Shown here in pieces: positions 1 to 6,254 of a stretch of DNA of 9,632 nucleotides; within the stretch, counting starts at the first letter, position 1; each line of letters opens with the position of its first letter. The notes beneath the pieces are model-generated. The model saw nothing but the letters and a program-made list of their open reading frames with translations, was not told the origin of the DNA and made no database searches. This DNA comes from Candidatus Coatesiibacteriota bacterium (GTDB lineage Bacteria > B130-G9): assembly GCA_016929465.1 (NCBI GenBank), contig JAFGIT010000238.1:1-9632 (forward strand), read 5' to 3'. A program made the position numbers and the translations under genes.

Positions 1-63
1 CTTCTGCCCGGGACTCTCGTGGCGCCCTCTTCCAGGATACCCCACCGAGGGACAATTCTCTAA
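1..63 (+). CDS. C-terminal tail of a probable hexapeptide-repeat (GlmU-like) protein, partial
   Basis: Frame 1 is open from the window edge to TAA at 61-63 and encodes 20 residues beginning LLPGTLVAPSSRIPHRG. The alternation of small hydrophobic residues with P/G turns (PGTLVAPSSRIP) is what the last coils of left-handed beta-helix acyltransferases and bifunctional sugar nucleotidyltransferases look like. The stop lies 33 bases before glmS on the same strand, so co-transcription is likely, and a GlmU-type enzyme would make functional sense there because it uses the product of the GlmS pathway. Only the tail is present. The family call is an inference from a very short stretch; the existence of an upstream reading frame ending here is somewhat better supported. 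Confidence 0.4.
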   Translation, partial: LLPGTLVAPSSRIPHRGTIL

Positions 64-96
64 CCTGCCAAAAGCAGCACTCGAGGACAAAGAGAC

Positions 97-1908
97 ATGT
101 GTGGAATAAGCGGGATAGTCGGCAGCGCGGATGTCACAAAGAGACTCTACAGTTGCATGCTCAATCTTGAGTACAGAGGCTATGACAGCTGTGGAATGGC
201 TGTCTTAGCTGATGGGCAAATAGACGTTAGAAAGAACATAGGTAGGGTCGCCGAGGTTTTCGAGAAGGAAAGGTTCGCCGAGCTCTCGGGAACGATTGGA
301 ATTGCCCATTCTCGATGGGCGACGCACGGCAACCCGACGAAAGCCAATTCACATCCACACACGAGCTGTGACGGGAGAATAGCTGTAGTTCATAACGGAA
401 TAATCGGAAACTACCAGCCCCTGAAGGACGAACTCATCGCAGCAGGGCACAAGTTCACCTCAGAGACGGATACCGAGGTTCTAGCCCACCTTCTAGAGCA
501 CAATTATAAGGCCTGTGGGAACTTCGAACGCTCGGTCAGGGAGGCTATGGAGCGGATGGAGGGGACGTACGCTTTCGCCGCGCTCTCGGCGGACCACCCG
601 GACACATTCTTCTGCGGAAGGAATCGCAGTCCCCTGATAATTGGTATCGGAAAAGATGCCAATTTCATTGGTTCCGACATCGTTGCATTCATCGAATACA
701 CAAAGAAGGTCGCCTATCTGAACGACAATGAATATGCGATCGTTTCCAAGGACGGCTTCGAGATCAAGAACGCTTCGACCGGCAAGCCTCAGGCTCGGGC
801 TATAGATACGGTTGCCTGGGATGCAGAGCAGGCAAAGAAGGGGGGCTATCCGCACTTCCTGCTCAAAGAGATCTACGAGCAGCCGAACGCTCTCAGAGAG
901 GCCCTCGAGATCGATGAGAAGAAGATTGAGGCTGTTGCCGATATAATGAACGAGGCGGACCGCACCTACTTGATCGGCTGCGGCACAACATTTTACGCTG
1001 CCCTGCTCGCGCAGTACTACTTCAAGGAGTTCGCCGGGGTCTATGCGCCTGCCGTGAGCTCGGACGAGTTCCCCAACCTCTGCGGAGTTGACGAGAGGAC
1101 CGCGGTGCTCGCCATATCCCAGAGCGGGGAGACTTTCGACACACTTGAGGCTCTGAGATACGCGAAACGGCACGGCGCCAAGACCATCGCGATCGTGAAT
1201 GCTCTTGGTTCGAGCATGACAAGGGAAGTCGACTTCGTGATCATGCAGGGGGCGGGGCCGGAGAAGAGCGTTCTATCGACGAAGGCTATGACCTCGCAGA
1301 TAACCGTATTGACCAGAATCGCGCTGGAATTGAGCAAGCGTCGCGGAGCTCTTCCGAAGACTGAACTGAACGAAATTTCCGATGGTCTCTTGGAATTGGG
1401 GACAATTGTCCGGAGCGTACTCGACGAGCAGCCGGGTTTCATAAGAAGGATTGCGAATCGCGTTGGCCACTTCAACAAGTGGCTCTATATTGGTCGCAGC
1501 TATCACCTCCCGGCAGCTCTCGAGGCAGCTCTGAAGCTCAAAGAGGTGACCTATATTCCAGCGGAGGGCATGGCGGGAGGCTTTATGAAGCACGGGCCCA
1601 TATCTCTTGTAGATGAGGAAATGGCCGTCGTTGTTCTGATGCCGCCGCCAGAGAATGAAGCGCTGCACAGATCGACTTTTAATAGTGTGTCCGAGATGAG
1701 GTCCCGTGGCGGCAAGATGATCGGAATCCATTTCGATCCATGGGAGAGTGTGTTCGATGAGCAGATTGTACTGCCTAAGGTCCACAAGGCTCTGGCACCC
1801 ATTCCACAGCTCGTTGTAGGCCAGCTATTGGCGTATTTCATGGCTATCTTGCTCAAACGAGACCCTGATAATCCACGCGGACTAGCGAAGTCCGTGACCG
1901 TAGAGTAA
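97..1908 (+). CDS. glmS: Glutamine--fructose-6-phosphate aminotransferase (isomerizing)
   Basis: This enzyme makes glucosamine-6-phosphate from fructose-6-phosphate and glutamine in the cytoplasm, the first committed step to UDP-GlcNAc for peptidoglycan and polysaccharides. The 603-aa length is normal for the family. The N-terminal Ntn glutaminase domain (about 1-215) has the catalytic Cys2 (MCGISGIVG), SRWATHG at 72-78, HNGIIGN at 99-105 and ETDTE at 123-127. Two SIS domains follow: the first contains GCGTTFYAAL and the sugar-phosphate loop SQSGETFDT, and the second has ALKLKEVTYIPAEGM then KHGPIS. The extreme C-terminus KSVTVE is the conserved tail that closes the sugar site. The start is fixed because Cys2 must become N-terminal; GAGGA at 83-87 lies 9 bases upstream. 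The epimerase follows after 13 bases, suggesting one operon. There is no room for a glmS ribozyme between this gene and the preceding stop. Confidence 0.97.
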   Translation: MCGISGIVGSADVTKRLYSCMLNLEYRGYDSCGMAVLADGQIDVRKNIGRVAEVFEKERFAELSGTIGIAHSRWATHGNPTKANSHPHTSCDGRIAVVHNGIIGNYQPLKDELIAAGHKFTSETDTEVLAHLLEHNYKACGNFERSVREAMERMEGTYAFAALSADHPDTFFCGRNRSPLIIGIGKDANFIGSDIVAFIEYTKKVAYLNDNEYAIVSKDGFEIKNASTGKPQARAIDTVAWDAEQAKKGGYPHFLLKEIYEQPNALREALEIDEKKIEAVADIMNEADRTYLIGCGTTFYAALLAQYYFKEFAGVYAPAVSSDEFPNLCGVDERTAVLAISQSGETFDTLEALRYAKRHGAKTIAIVNALGSSMTREVDFVIMQGAGPEKSVLSTKAMTSQITVLTRIALELSKRRGALPKTELNEISDGLLELGTIVRSVLDEQPGFIRRIANRVGHFNKWLYIGRSYHLPAALEAALKLKEVTYIPAEGMAGGFMKHGPISLVDEEMAVVVLMPPPENEALHRSTFNSVSEMRSRGGKMIGIHFDPWESVFDEQIVLPKVHKALAPIPQLVVGQLLAYFMAILLKRDPDNPRGLAKSVTVE

Positions 1909-1913
1909 GGAGG
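1907..1913 (+). promoter_or_regulatory. Shine-Dalgarno site overlapping the glmS stop; decides the epimerase start
   Basis: AAGGAGG overlaps the glmS TAA. It is 2 bases from GTG 1916 but 8 bases from TTG 1922. The longer spacing is the normal one, so this site argues for a TTG start that drops two residues (VP) from the longest reading frame. Confidence 0.7.
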
Positions 1914-1921
1914 ACGTGCCC

Positions 1922-2863
1922 TTGAGAGCAGTTGTGACGGGAGTCGCGGGCTTTATCGGCTCGCATCTGGCTGAACGACTCATCAAAGATGGTCACGATG
2001 TAGTAGGTGTCGATTCATTTACGCCATATTATTCTGTCAGCATCAAGGAGAGCAATATAGAGGAGCTCAACCGGAGCCCCAGATTCAGGCTGATTAGAAG
2101 CAGTCTATTGGGCATTGATCTCGATTCTCTGCTCTCAGATGTCGATCTTGTATTCCATCTCGCTGCTCAGGCCGGAGTTAGGGCGAGCTGGGGGAACCAC
2201 TTCAGGGATTACACGAGATTCAATGTGGAAGCCACCCAGGAATTGCTGGAGGCTGCTAAGGGCAAGGGGTTGAGCAGATTCGTCTGCGCTTCTTCCTCCT
2301 CTGTATATGGGGAAGTCACCCAACTGCCGGTTACGGAAGAGCATCCATTGAAGCCCGTCTCCCCATACGGAGTAACCAAGCTGGCGGCAGAGCATCTTTG
2401 CGGAATCTACGCTAAGAGCTTTGGGGTACCCGTTGTGAGCTTGCGATTCTTTACAGTGTACGGCCCTCGTCAGAGGCCAGACATGGCCATCCACAAGTTT
2501 ATCGCAGCAGCGCTCAAGGGTCAGCCCGTGGAAGTGTACGGCGATGGTATGCAGACAAGGGACTTCACATTCGTCAAGGACGTTGTGGACGGGTGCATGC
2601 TCGCTGCCACGAATAATCCAAAGTCGATCCCCTACAACATCGGTGGCGGATCCAGAATAACCGTGAACGATCTGCTTCATCTCCTGGAGAGGATACTCGA
2701 CATGTCCATCAAGGTCACATACATCGATAAGCAGAGGGGAGACGTGACGCACACGCATTCCGATTGCGGATTGGCGAAGTCTGACTTTGGGTACTCACCC
2801 AAGCATACGCTCGAGGAAGGGCTTTTTGAGGAAGCGGCCTGGCTAAGGGAATTGTGCGATTGA
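1922..2863 (+). CDS. NAD-dependent nucleotide-sugar epimerase/dehydratase (extended SDR; UDP-glucose/UDP-glucuronate 4-epimerase-like)
   Basis: This is an extended short-chain dehydrogenase acting on a nucleotide sugar, probably interconverting UDP-hexoses or UDP-uronates. Numbering from the GTG at 1916, it has the NAD-binding TGVAGFIG at 8-15, the HLAAQAGVR block at 81-89, active-site serines in CASSSSVYG, and the catalytic pair Tyr151/Lys155 in YGVTK. RFFTVYGPRQRPDMA and YGDGMQTRDFTFVKD follow; these substrate-domain motifs are shared by GalE, GlcA 4-epimerases and dehydratases, so the exact substrate is not settled. Two starts are possible. GTG 1916 is only 2 bases from AAGGAGG (1907-1913), whereas TTG 1922 is 8 bases away and begins MRAVVTG, which suits an SDR N-terminus, so I prefer TTG 1922. 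The gap to glmS is 13 bases, consistent with translational coupling in a sugar-nucleotide operon. Confidence 0.9.
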   Translation: MRAVVTGVAGFIGSHLAERLIKDGHDVVGVDSFTPYYSVSIKESNIEELNRSPRFRLIRSSLLGIDLDSLLSDVDLVFHLAAQAGVRASWGNHFRDYTRFNVEATQELLEAAKGKGLSRFVCASSSSVYGEVTQLPVTEEHPLKPVSPYGVTKLAAEHLCGIYAKSFGVPVVSLRFFTVYGPRQRPDMAIHKFIAAALKGQPVEVYGDGMQTRDFTFVKDVVDGCMLAATNNPKSIPYNIGGGSRITVNDLLHLLERILDMSIKVTYIDKQRGDVTHTHSDCGLAKSDFGYSPKHTLEEGLFEEAAWLRELCD

Positions 2864-2870
2864 TCTCATC

Positions 2871-2887
2871 CGGCGGAGTGACCGCCG
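2871..2887 (+). terminator. Hairpin just after the epimerase stop, weak terminator candidate
   Basis: CGGCGG (2871-2876) pairs perfectly with CCGCCG (2882-2887) across the 5-base loop AGTGA, eight bases after the epimerase TGA. No T-run follows, so if it ends transcription it would not be a classical intrinsic terminator. It may instead protect the 3' end of the glmS-epimerase message. Confidence 0.3.
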
Positions 2888-3034
2888 CAGGCGGAAACTG
2901 AAGCTCTGATTTGGCCTTTGATCCTGCGACCTCAGTCCGGATCGACGGTGCCGATAGATGATTCTCAATTGTTGTTTTGACGGTGTCTTACCCGTCGGCA
3001 ATCGTGATAGAATGTGAGTAATCCGCAAAAGCTC

Positions 3035-3063
3035 TTGACTTGAGGAAGACCGGCAAGTATCTT
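3035..3063 (+). promoter_or_regulatory. Sigma70-type promoter for the 304-aa exported protein
   Basis: TTGACT (3035-3040, 5 of 6 to consensus) and TATCTT (3058-3063, 4 of 6) are separated by exactly 17 bases, giving a start of transcription near 3070 and a leader of roughly 45 bases before ATG 3114. A second candidate, the extended -10 TGATAGAAT at 3005-3013, lies upstream without a good -35. This promoter indicates that the exported protein is transcribed separately from the glmS operon. Confidence 0.5.
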
Positions 3064-3113
3064 GACGCTCAATTGTTAAGACCCCCTAATCGCATTTTGA
3101 AGAGGAGATAGGC

Positions 3114-4028
3114 ATGAAGCGCATTATGTTCGCAATCGTCCTGCTATTGGTTGCAGCCACGTTCTCGACGGTTGCGTTAGCTGAAGATGAGGAGACCGCA
3201 ACGGCCGAAAAGGCCCTTAAATTCAAAGTGGGTTTGAAAGGCTTTTATGGTTCTTGGGACTTCGAGAACAGTGAAGTATGGGTTAAGGGCGTAAAGGGCA
3301 ACTATGATATGACCTCCGAGGTGGGCCCGTTTGGTCCCTTCGTTGAGCTTTCATTCGCCAAGGACCATCTGGGGCTTAGCGCCCAATATTTGGTCGGCAG
3401 GTTCGGTGGCGACTATCACGTCCGGAATGATCGGAATGAAGGCTGGTACGAGACCAAGGAAAAAGGCACCCTAGAAGTCAAGCGGGAGGATATTGAGCTT
3501 CTCTTGAGACTGACCCCCTTTCCGAGATATATCTCGCTTCTCTTTGGCTACAAATGGCAGAAATACTATAACTTCGACTTCAGCGGTCATGGAATCTGGA
3601 CAGAGTATGACGGCGGCTTCGATGTGCCGGTAGGGACACACGAGTACGATATGCGGCATGAGGAGAGAAACCGCATGCACGGCTTCATGTATGGACTCGC
3701 CCTCGAGTCACCGACTTACTCGGGATTCTATGCGTGGGCAAATGGCGTGCTGATGCCAAATCTGAATCTGAAGTATGATAGCTACATGCGCTATGACTAT
3801 GACGATCCCACCATCGAGAATAATGTCGTCTCCGGATGCTTCTCGGGCCGCCTGAAGAGCTTCAAGACTGAGCTGGGTCTCGCTTACGCCTGCGAGGGGA
3901 CGCCTCTGGAATTCAAGGTCGGTTGGTATCTGCAGAGGACAAAAGCATCTGAGGACAAGGCAAAAGAAGCGCCGATCTTCAATGATAATATGACGGGTGC
4001 TATCTTCTCCGTAGCTTACACCTTCTAG
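3114..4028 (+). CDS. Exported protein, probable outer-membrane beta-barrel
   Basis: I do not recognise a named family. The first 23 residues are a clear Sec signal peptide: MKR, a hydrophobic core (FAIVLLLVAATFSTV), then ALA before EDEE, so cleavage is likely after Ala23. The mature part of about 280 residues is rich in alternating aromatic and polar residues with Gly/Tyr/Trp turns (for example VGLKGFYGSWDF, LSAQYLVGRF, LLFGYKWQKYYNFDF). It ends in AIFSVAYTF, a terminal beta-strand with C-terminal Phe of the kind recognised by the BAM machinery. Together these point to a small outer-membrane barrel of perhaps 10-14 strands. AGAGGAG (3101-3107) is 6 bases from the ATG. It stands alone between a promoter and a hairpin. 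Ligand or transport function cannot be read from the sequence. Confidence 0.75.
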   Translation: MKRIMFAIVLLLVAATFSTVALAEDEETATAEKALKFKVGLKGFYGSWDFENSEVWVKGVKGNYDMTSEVGPFGPFVELSFAKDHLGLSAQYLVGRFGGDYHVRNDRNEGWYETKEKGTLEVKREDIELLLRLTPFPRYISLLFGYKWQKYYNFDFSGHGIWTEYDGGFDVPVGTHEYDMRHEERNRMHGFMYGLALESPTYSGFYAWANGVLMPNLNLKYDSYMRYDYDDPTIENNVVSGCFSGRLKSFKTELGLAYACEGTPLEFKVGWYLQRTKASEDKAKEAPIFNDNMTGAIFSVAYTF

Positions 4029-4032
4029 CGAG

Positions 4033-4062
4033 TTAGAGTAGTCCTCGACAGACTGACTCTGA
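4033..4062 (+). terminator. Hairpin between the barrel gene and tRNA-Pro
   Basis: Bases 4033-4043 pair with 4051-4062 (AGAGT/ACTCT and AGTC/GACT, with one bulged G at 4055 and a closing T-A plus T-G wobble), around the loop CTCGACA. It starts 5 bases after the stop of the exported-protein gene. There is no T-run, so it is a weak terminator candidate or an mRNA 3' end stabiliser. Confidence 0.3.
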
Positions 4063-4072
4063 GAATACTCTC

Positions 4073-4149
4073 CGGGGCGTAGCGCAGTCCGGTAGCGCAC
4101 CGGTTTTGGGAACCGGGGGTCGGCGGTTCAAGTCCGCCCGCCCCGACCA
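4073..4149 (+). tRNA. tRNA-Pro (anticodon TGG), CCA encoded
   Basis: All four arms fold. The acceptor CGGGGCG (4073-4079) pairs with CGCCCCG (4139-4145), followed by discriminator A and encoded CCA (4147-4149). The D stem is GCGC (4082-4085) with GCGC (4095-4098). The anticodon stem 4100-4104 pairs with 4112-4116 around the loop TTTGGGA, with anticodon TGG at 4107-4109. The T arm GGCGG-TTCAAGT-CCGCC occupies 4122-4138. Anticodon UGG reads proline codons by wobble. The 3' part of the gene is repeated at 6826-6865, which makes this gene a likely integration site. Confidence 0.96.
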
Positions 4150-4151
4150 CT
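4112..4151 (+). repeat. Left copy of the tRNA-Pro 3' direct repeat (attL-like)
   Basis: Starting at the 3' strand of the anticodon stem and running two bases past CCA, this 40-base block matches 6826-6865 in the same orientation at 37 positions, and the last 28 bases (4124-4151) are identical. Differences are at 4116, 4119 and 4123. The limits fit the usual core of tyrosine-recombinase attachment sites in tRNA genes, with the functional tRNA retained on this side. Confidence 0.6.
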
Positions 4152-4173
4152 TCACGCAAGCCGTTTAGCCGCC

Positions 4174-4227
4174 GTTGTGTGGATTGTGTGTTCGGCAAAG
4201 GCTGCTCATCTGGCGGTTGTGTGGATT
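4174..4227 (+). repeat. Two 12-base direct repeats downstream of tRNA-Pro
   Basis: GTTGTGTGGATT occurs at 4174-4185 and again at 4216-4227, 42 bases apart. The second copy forms the left arm and loop of a hairpin (GGCGGTTGTG 4212-4221 with CACAACTGCC 4229-4238, 10 pairs including one G-T). Short direct repeats beside a tRNA-borne attachment core could be integrase arm sites, but nothing in the window demonstrates that. Confidence 0.45.
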
Positions 4228-4417
4228 CCACAACTGCCCCATCTAGTGCTGGTTTGTCCTGTCGCGTGATTACATGAGCAGGATAGTAACTGCACAGGGA
4301 TGCGTATAGTGGGGCCACGGTACTGAGTTGCGTGGGTGGAGTTCCTTAAACCGTGACCACCGGCGTGGTGTCTGAACACTGTGTTAAGCGTCTTTTCCAG
4401 CTGCTCCTAGTGAACAC

Positions 4418-4437
4418 GGCTCGGGGCCCGGCCTTTT
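4418..4437 (+). terminator. GC-rich hairpin with short T-run, weak terminator candidate
   Basis: GGCTCGGGGCCCGGCC at 4418-4433 can fold on itself through GGCT/GGCC and GG/CC pairings with a bulge, and is followed by TTTT and then GCTTT. It could end transcription from the tRNA. The stem is imperfect, so confidence is low. Confidence 0.3.
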
Positions 4438-4503
4438 GCTTTCGACGAGTTCCAAACACGACCTTGCTGACCGTGAATTGGATTTTCCGGGGCTCGGATG
4501 GGA

Positions 4504-4533
4504 TTGAGAATCGCCTCGAGTTCATGCTATAGT
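4504..4533 (+). promoter_or_regulatory. Sigma70-type promoter upstream of the lipoprotein gene
   Basis: TTGAGA (4504-4509) and TATAGT (4528-4533) each match consensus at 5 of 6 positions with an 18-base spacer, predicting a start near 4540. The nearest start codon with a strong ribosome site is ATG 4579; the 304-aa lipoprotein at 4744 would be on the same transcript. Confidence 0.5.
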
Positions 4534-4578
4534 CTGGCGGGTGGTATGTTCAAGCCAATTCTATGGGAGGAAAAGAGA

Positions 4579-4644
4579 ATGCGAAGTCTTGGTCTTGTTG
4601 TGGTGGGGTCGTTGTCCTGTTTTGTCTTTACGCTCTTCGTTTGA
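4579..4644 (+). CDS. 21-codon hydrophobic leader-like ORF (or 5' remnant of a disrupted gene)
   Basis: ATG 4579 is preceded by GGAGG (4566-4570) at an ideal 8-base distance and lies about 40 bases after a predicted transcription start. The peptide begins MRSLGLVVVGSLSC and is hydrophobic to its end, resembling a signal peptide that stops at TGA 4642-4644. The frame beyond that TGA is the same as that of the lipoprotein starting at 4744 and stays open all the way to it. So this could be a leader peptide, a small membrane peptide, or the signal sequence of an older gene cut by a nonsense mutation. No homology is recognised. Confidence 0.35.
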   Translation: MRSLGLVVVGSLSCFVFTLFV

Positions 4645-4743
4645 GGTGCATATTCAACGTGGAGACACCATGCCTTTCCTCTTTTTGCAGAACTATTCAC
4701 ACAGCACCAAGGTAACTCATGGTATTTCCCTTACGAAGGAGTC

Positions 4744-5658
4744 ATGCAATCCGTGTTAAAGCGGAACAGGACGAACGGTGATACTGCTGACCGACGTTGG
4801 TGCCGCTTCTCGCTCGCACTGCGTTTGTCCTTTGTCGCTCTTTGCTCAATCGTGAGCCTCTGGGGATGCTACCAGGAACGTGAGAACTGGGCCTGGCTCT
4901 CGGATGATGGCATAGTGAGGGTCTATCTTTGGCACGACTGCGCGATGCTGAGCGATATACGTAAGGGTGTTTCTTTGAAGAGGGCCTGCAATCGTGCCGA
5001 ATTTGATGAATTCAGCGAATTGCGATTCGAAGGAGACTTGGAACCTCTGGGTTGGCCCAGTTCAACCAAGATAAGAAAACCTTGCGCTGATCAGCTCTTG
5101 CTCATCGGGCCCGAAGGCCAGGTTTTAAAGAGATTCCAAAGAGTACAAGCGCCAAGAACAGCAAAGGACCTTGCACGAATGCTGAGCCTGCGGCTATCTG
5201 ACAATCAGTACTTCGCTTTACTTGCAGAGGGTTGGGATTTGATCACGGTACCGGGTTTAGATCTCGGCCGGGTGTACTACGATTCCAAGGTAGAGGATAG
5301 GCTCGAGCTTGTTACTACCAATGACGACAAGCCAGCGTTGATTGCAGAGCTCAGTCGCATACCCCCGAGATCTCTTTGGGACCACTCACTTGACGCGAAG
5401 ACGGAATCAGAGGTGATTCTAGCGCGTCTGATTGGCTTATGCAAAGACAGGCTCACAAAACTGGAGTATATCGAGCTACACCTGTCCGCTAAGGATGATT
5501 TCGGCAATGTCGCCGAATACGACATACGATTCAGACCAGGTTGTAACTATGTGAACCAGAACGACGAAGAAATAAGGTCTGCGATAGCCACCGAGATCGA
5601 AATAGTTCGTGATACTGCGTCAGGGAAGAAATGGCGATTCACATACACTCAGAAATAG
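4744..5658 (+). CDS. Putative lipoprotein of unknown function, 304 aa
   Basis: I do not recognise the family. The N-terminus has a long basic region (residues 1-27, many Arg/Lys), a hydrophobic segment (LALRLSFVALCSIVSLW) and a lipobox-like LWGC ending at Cys42, so the protein is probably exported and lipid-anchored with about 263 mature residues. The mature part is soluble, mixed alpha/beta and charged; notable are WAWLSDDGIVRVYLWHD at 48-64 and a DQLLLIGPEGQVLKRF segment. It has no further membrane segments. AAGGAG (4736-4741) is only 2 bases from ATG 4744; GTG 4753, three codons later, has 11 bases of spacing and is an alternative start. It lies alone between the tRNA repeat copies with a promoter at 4504-4533, so it may be cargo of that segment. 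Confidence 0.7.
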   Translation: MQSVLKRNRTNGDTADRRWCRFSLALRLSFVALCSIVSLWGCYQERENWAWLSDDGIVRVYLWHDCAMLSDIRKGVSLKRACNRAEFDEFSELRFEGDLEPLGWPSSTKIRKPCADQLLLIGPEGQVLKRFQRVQAPRTAKDLARMLSLRLSDNQYFALLAEGWDLITVPGLDLGRVYYDSKVEDRLELVTTNDDKPALIAELSRIPPRSLWDHSLDAKTESEVILARLIGLCKDRLTKLEYIELHLSAKDDFGNVAEYDIRFRPGCNYVNQNDEEIRSAIATEIEIVRDTASGKKWRFTYTQK

Positions 5659-5725
5659 GCCGTCCTATTATGTGCCCTGCCATTGTACTGACGGTATCAC
5701 TCCCCACGGGAATGAAGTAGATTCT

Positions 5726-5745
5726 GCGGAGGCAAAATGCCCCGC
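5726..5745 (+). terminator. Hairpin after the lipoprotein gene, weak terminator candidate
   Basis: GCGG(A)GGCA pairs with TGCCCCGC around the loop AAA, giving 8 pairs with one bulged A at 5730. It lies 67 bases after the lipoprotein stop. Only scattered Ts follow. Confidence 0.35.
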
Positions 5746-5786
5746 CGCTTGGTTAATCCGTTGGCCGGCATCCAGGAGAAAAGATC

Positions 5787-5963
5787 ATGATTAGCCATAC
5801 AATGCTCACAACCTTGGAAGCGATTTTTTGCTTGGCAATAACTGCGTGTCAAATGATCTCTGCGGGCCCTAGAGAAGTTCGGACCAGCGTGAACGCAAAG
5901 CTCTCTTACGCGTTGGTGCAAGCGAATGAGGTACCTTCATTAAGTGTGCAGATCCCCAGTTAG
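5787..5963 (+). CDS. Small 58-aa possible lipoprotein
   Basis: ATG 5787 is preceded by AGGAG (5774-5778) at 8 bases, a better ribosome site than that of the larger gene upstream. The frame runs 58 codons to TAG 5961-5963. The N-terminal third is hydrophobic (TLEAIFCLAITAC) and ends in ITAC, close to a lipobox with Cys21; the rest is polar (GPREVRTSVNAKLSYALVQ). It could be a genuine short exported peptide or the 5' part of a gene now truncated. No family is recognised, and an ORF of this length can arise by chance, but the ribosome site and signal-like start support it. Confidence 0.4.
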   Translation: MISHTMLTTLEAIFCLAITACQMISAGPREVRTSVNAKLSYALVQANEVPSLSVQIPS

Positions 5964-6254
5964 GCGCTTCCCTTCCTTCCTCAACATCTTGTTGGCTACC
6001 CTCGACGCAGATCACGGCCTCAAACACCTGTTTCATAACGTCCAGGGCCTTCAAGTCCTTGAGCCCTTTGTCGCTATCGTCAACATCTTCCATAAGACAT
6101 TGCTCTCATTCTCGTCCTTATTAAGACGCTTGGCCGGGTCAGTTCGCAGACGAACGCTTGCGAACGGCGATTTCACGGGATTCGCCGTCGGAATGTGCCT
6201 CCAGTGCTGATTGGGGATTAGTTGGGCCACCTCTATTGGCCACCCTCCAGGGGC
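5964..6254. other. 291-base stretch without a supported gene
   Basis: Both strands carry open frames of 70-90 codons here (plus 5944-6210, minus 6093-5869), but neither has a convincing ribosome site or a recognisable motif, and they overlap each other. The minus-strand frame begins MEDVDDSDKGLKDLKAL and looks somewhat protein-like, so a relic gene cannot be excluded. Confidence 0.4.

Larger units (their letters stand above)
4151..4578. other. 428-base stretch without a recognisable gene
   Basis: Apart from the 12-base repeats, a GC-rich hairpin near 4418-4437 and a promoter at 4504-4533, I see no gene here. Reading frames are short on both strands; the minus-strand frame that crosses the tRNA is an artefact of tRNA complement. 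Confidence 0.5.

Noticed and set aside
1-96. glmS ribozyme/riboswitch upstream of glmS
   Set aside because: The space after the preceding stop is only 33 bases, far too short for the ribozyme fold.
493-1785. Several long minus-strand frames inside glmS
   Set aside because: These are shadows of the strongly conserved glmS coding frame, without family features.
4025-4318. Minus-strand 97-codon frame containing VVGAGGLEPPT
   Set aside because: It runs through the complement of the tRNA gene; the GAGGLEPPT peptide is a well-known artefact of translating tRNA antisense.
4642-4644. Selenocysteine readthrough at TGA
   Set aside because: I see no convincing SECIS-like hairpin immediately downstream, and the hydrophobic context does not suggest a redox site.
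4541-4759. Plus-strand 72-codon frame upstream of the lipoprotein
   Set aside because: It has no ribosome site of its own and overlaps, in another frame, the ATG 4579 ORF, which has an excellent one. Its composition is not protein-like.
5869-6093. Minus-strand 74-codon frame (MEDVDDSDKG...)
   Set aside because: It has no clear ribosome site or motif, and it overlaps the better supported 58-aa plus-strand ORF. Kept only as a possible relic.
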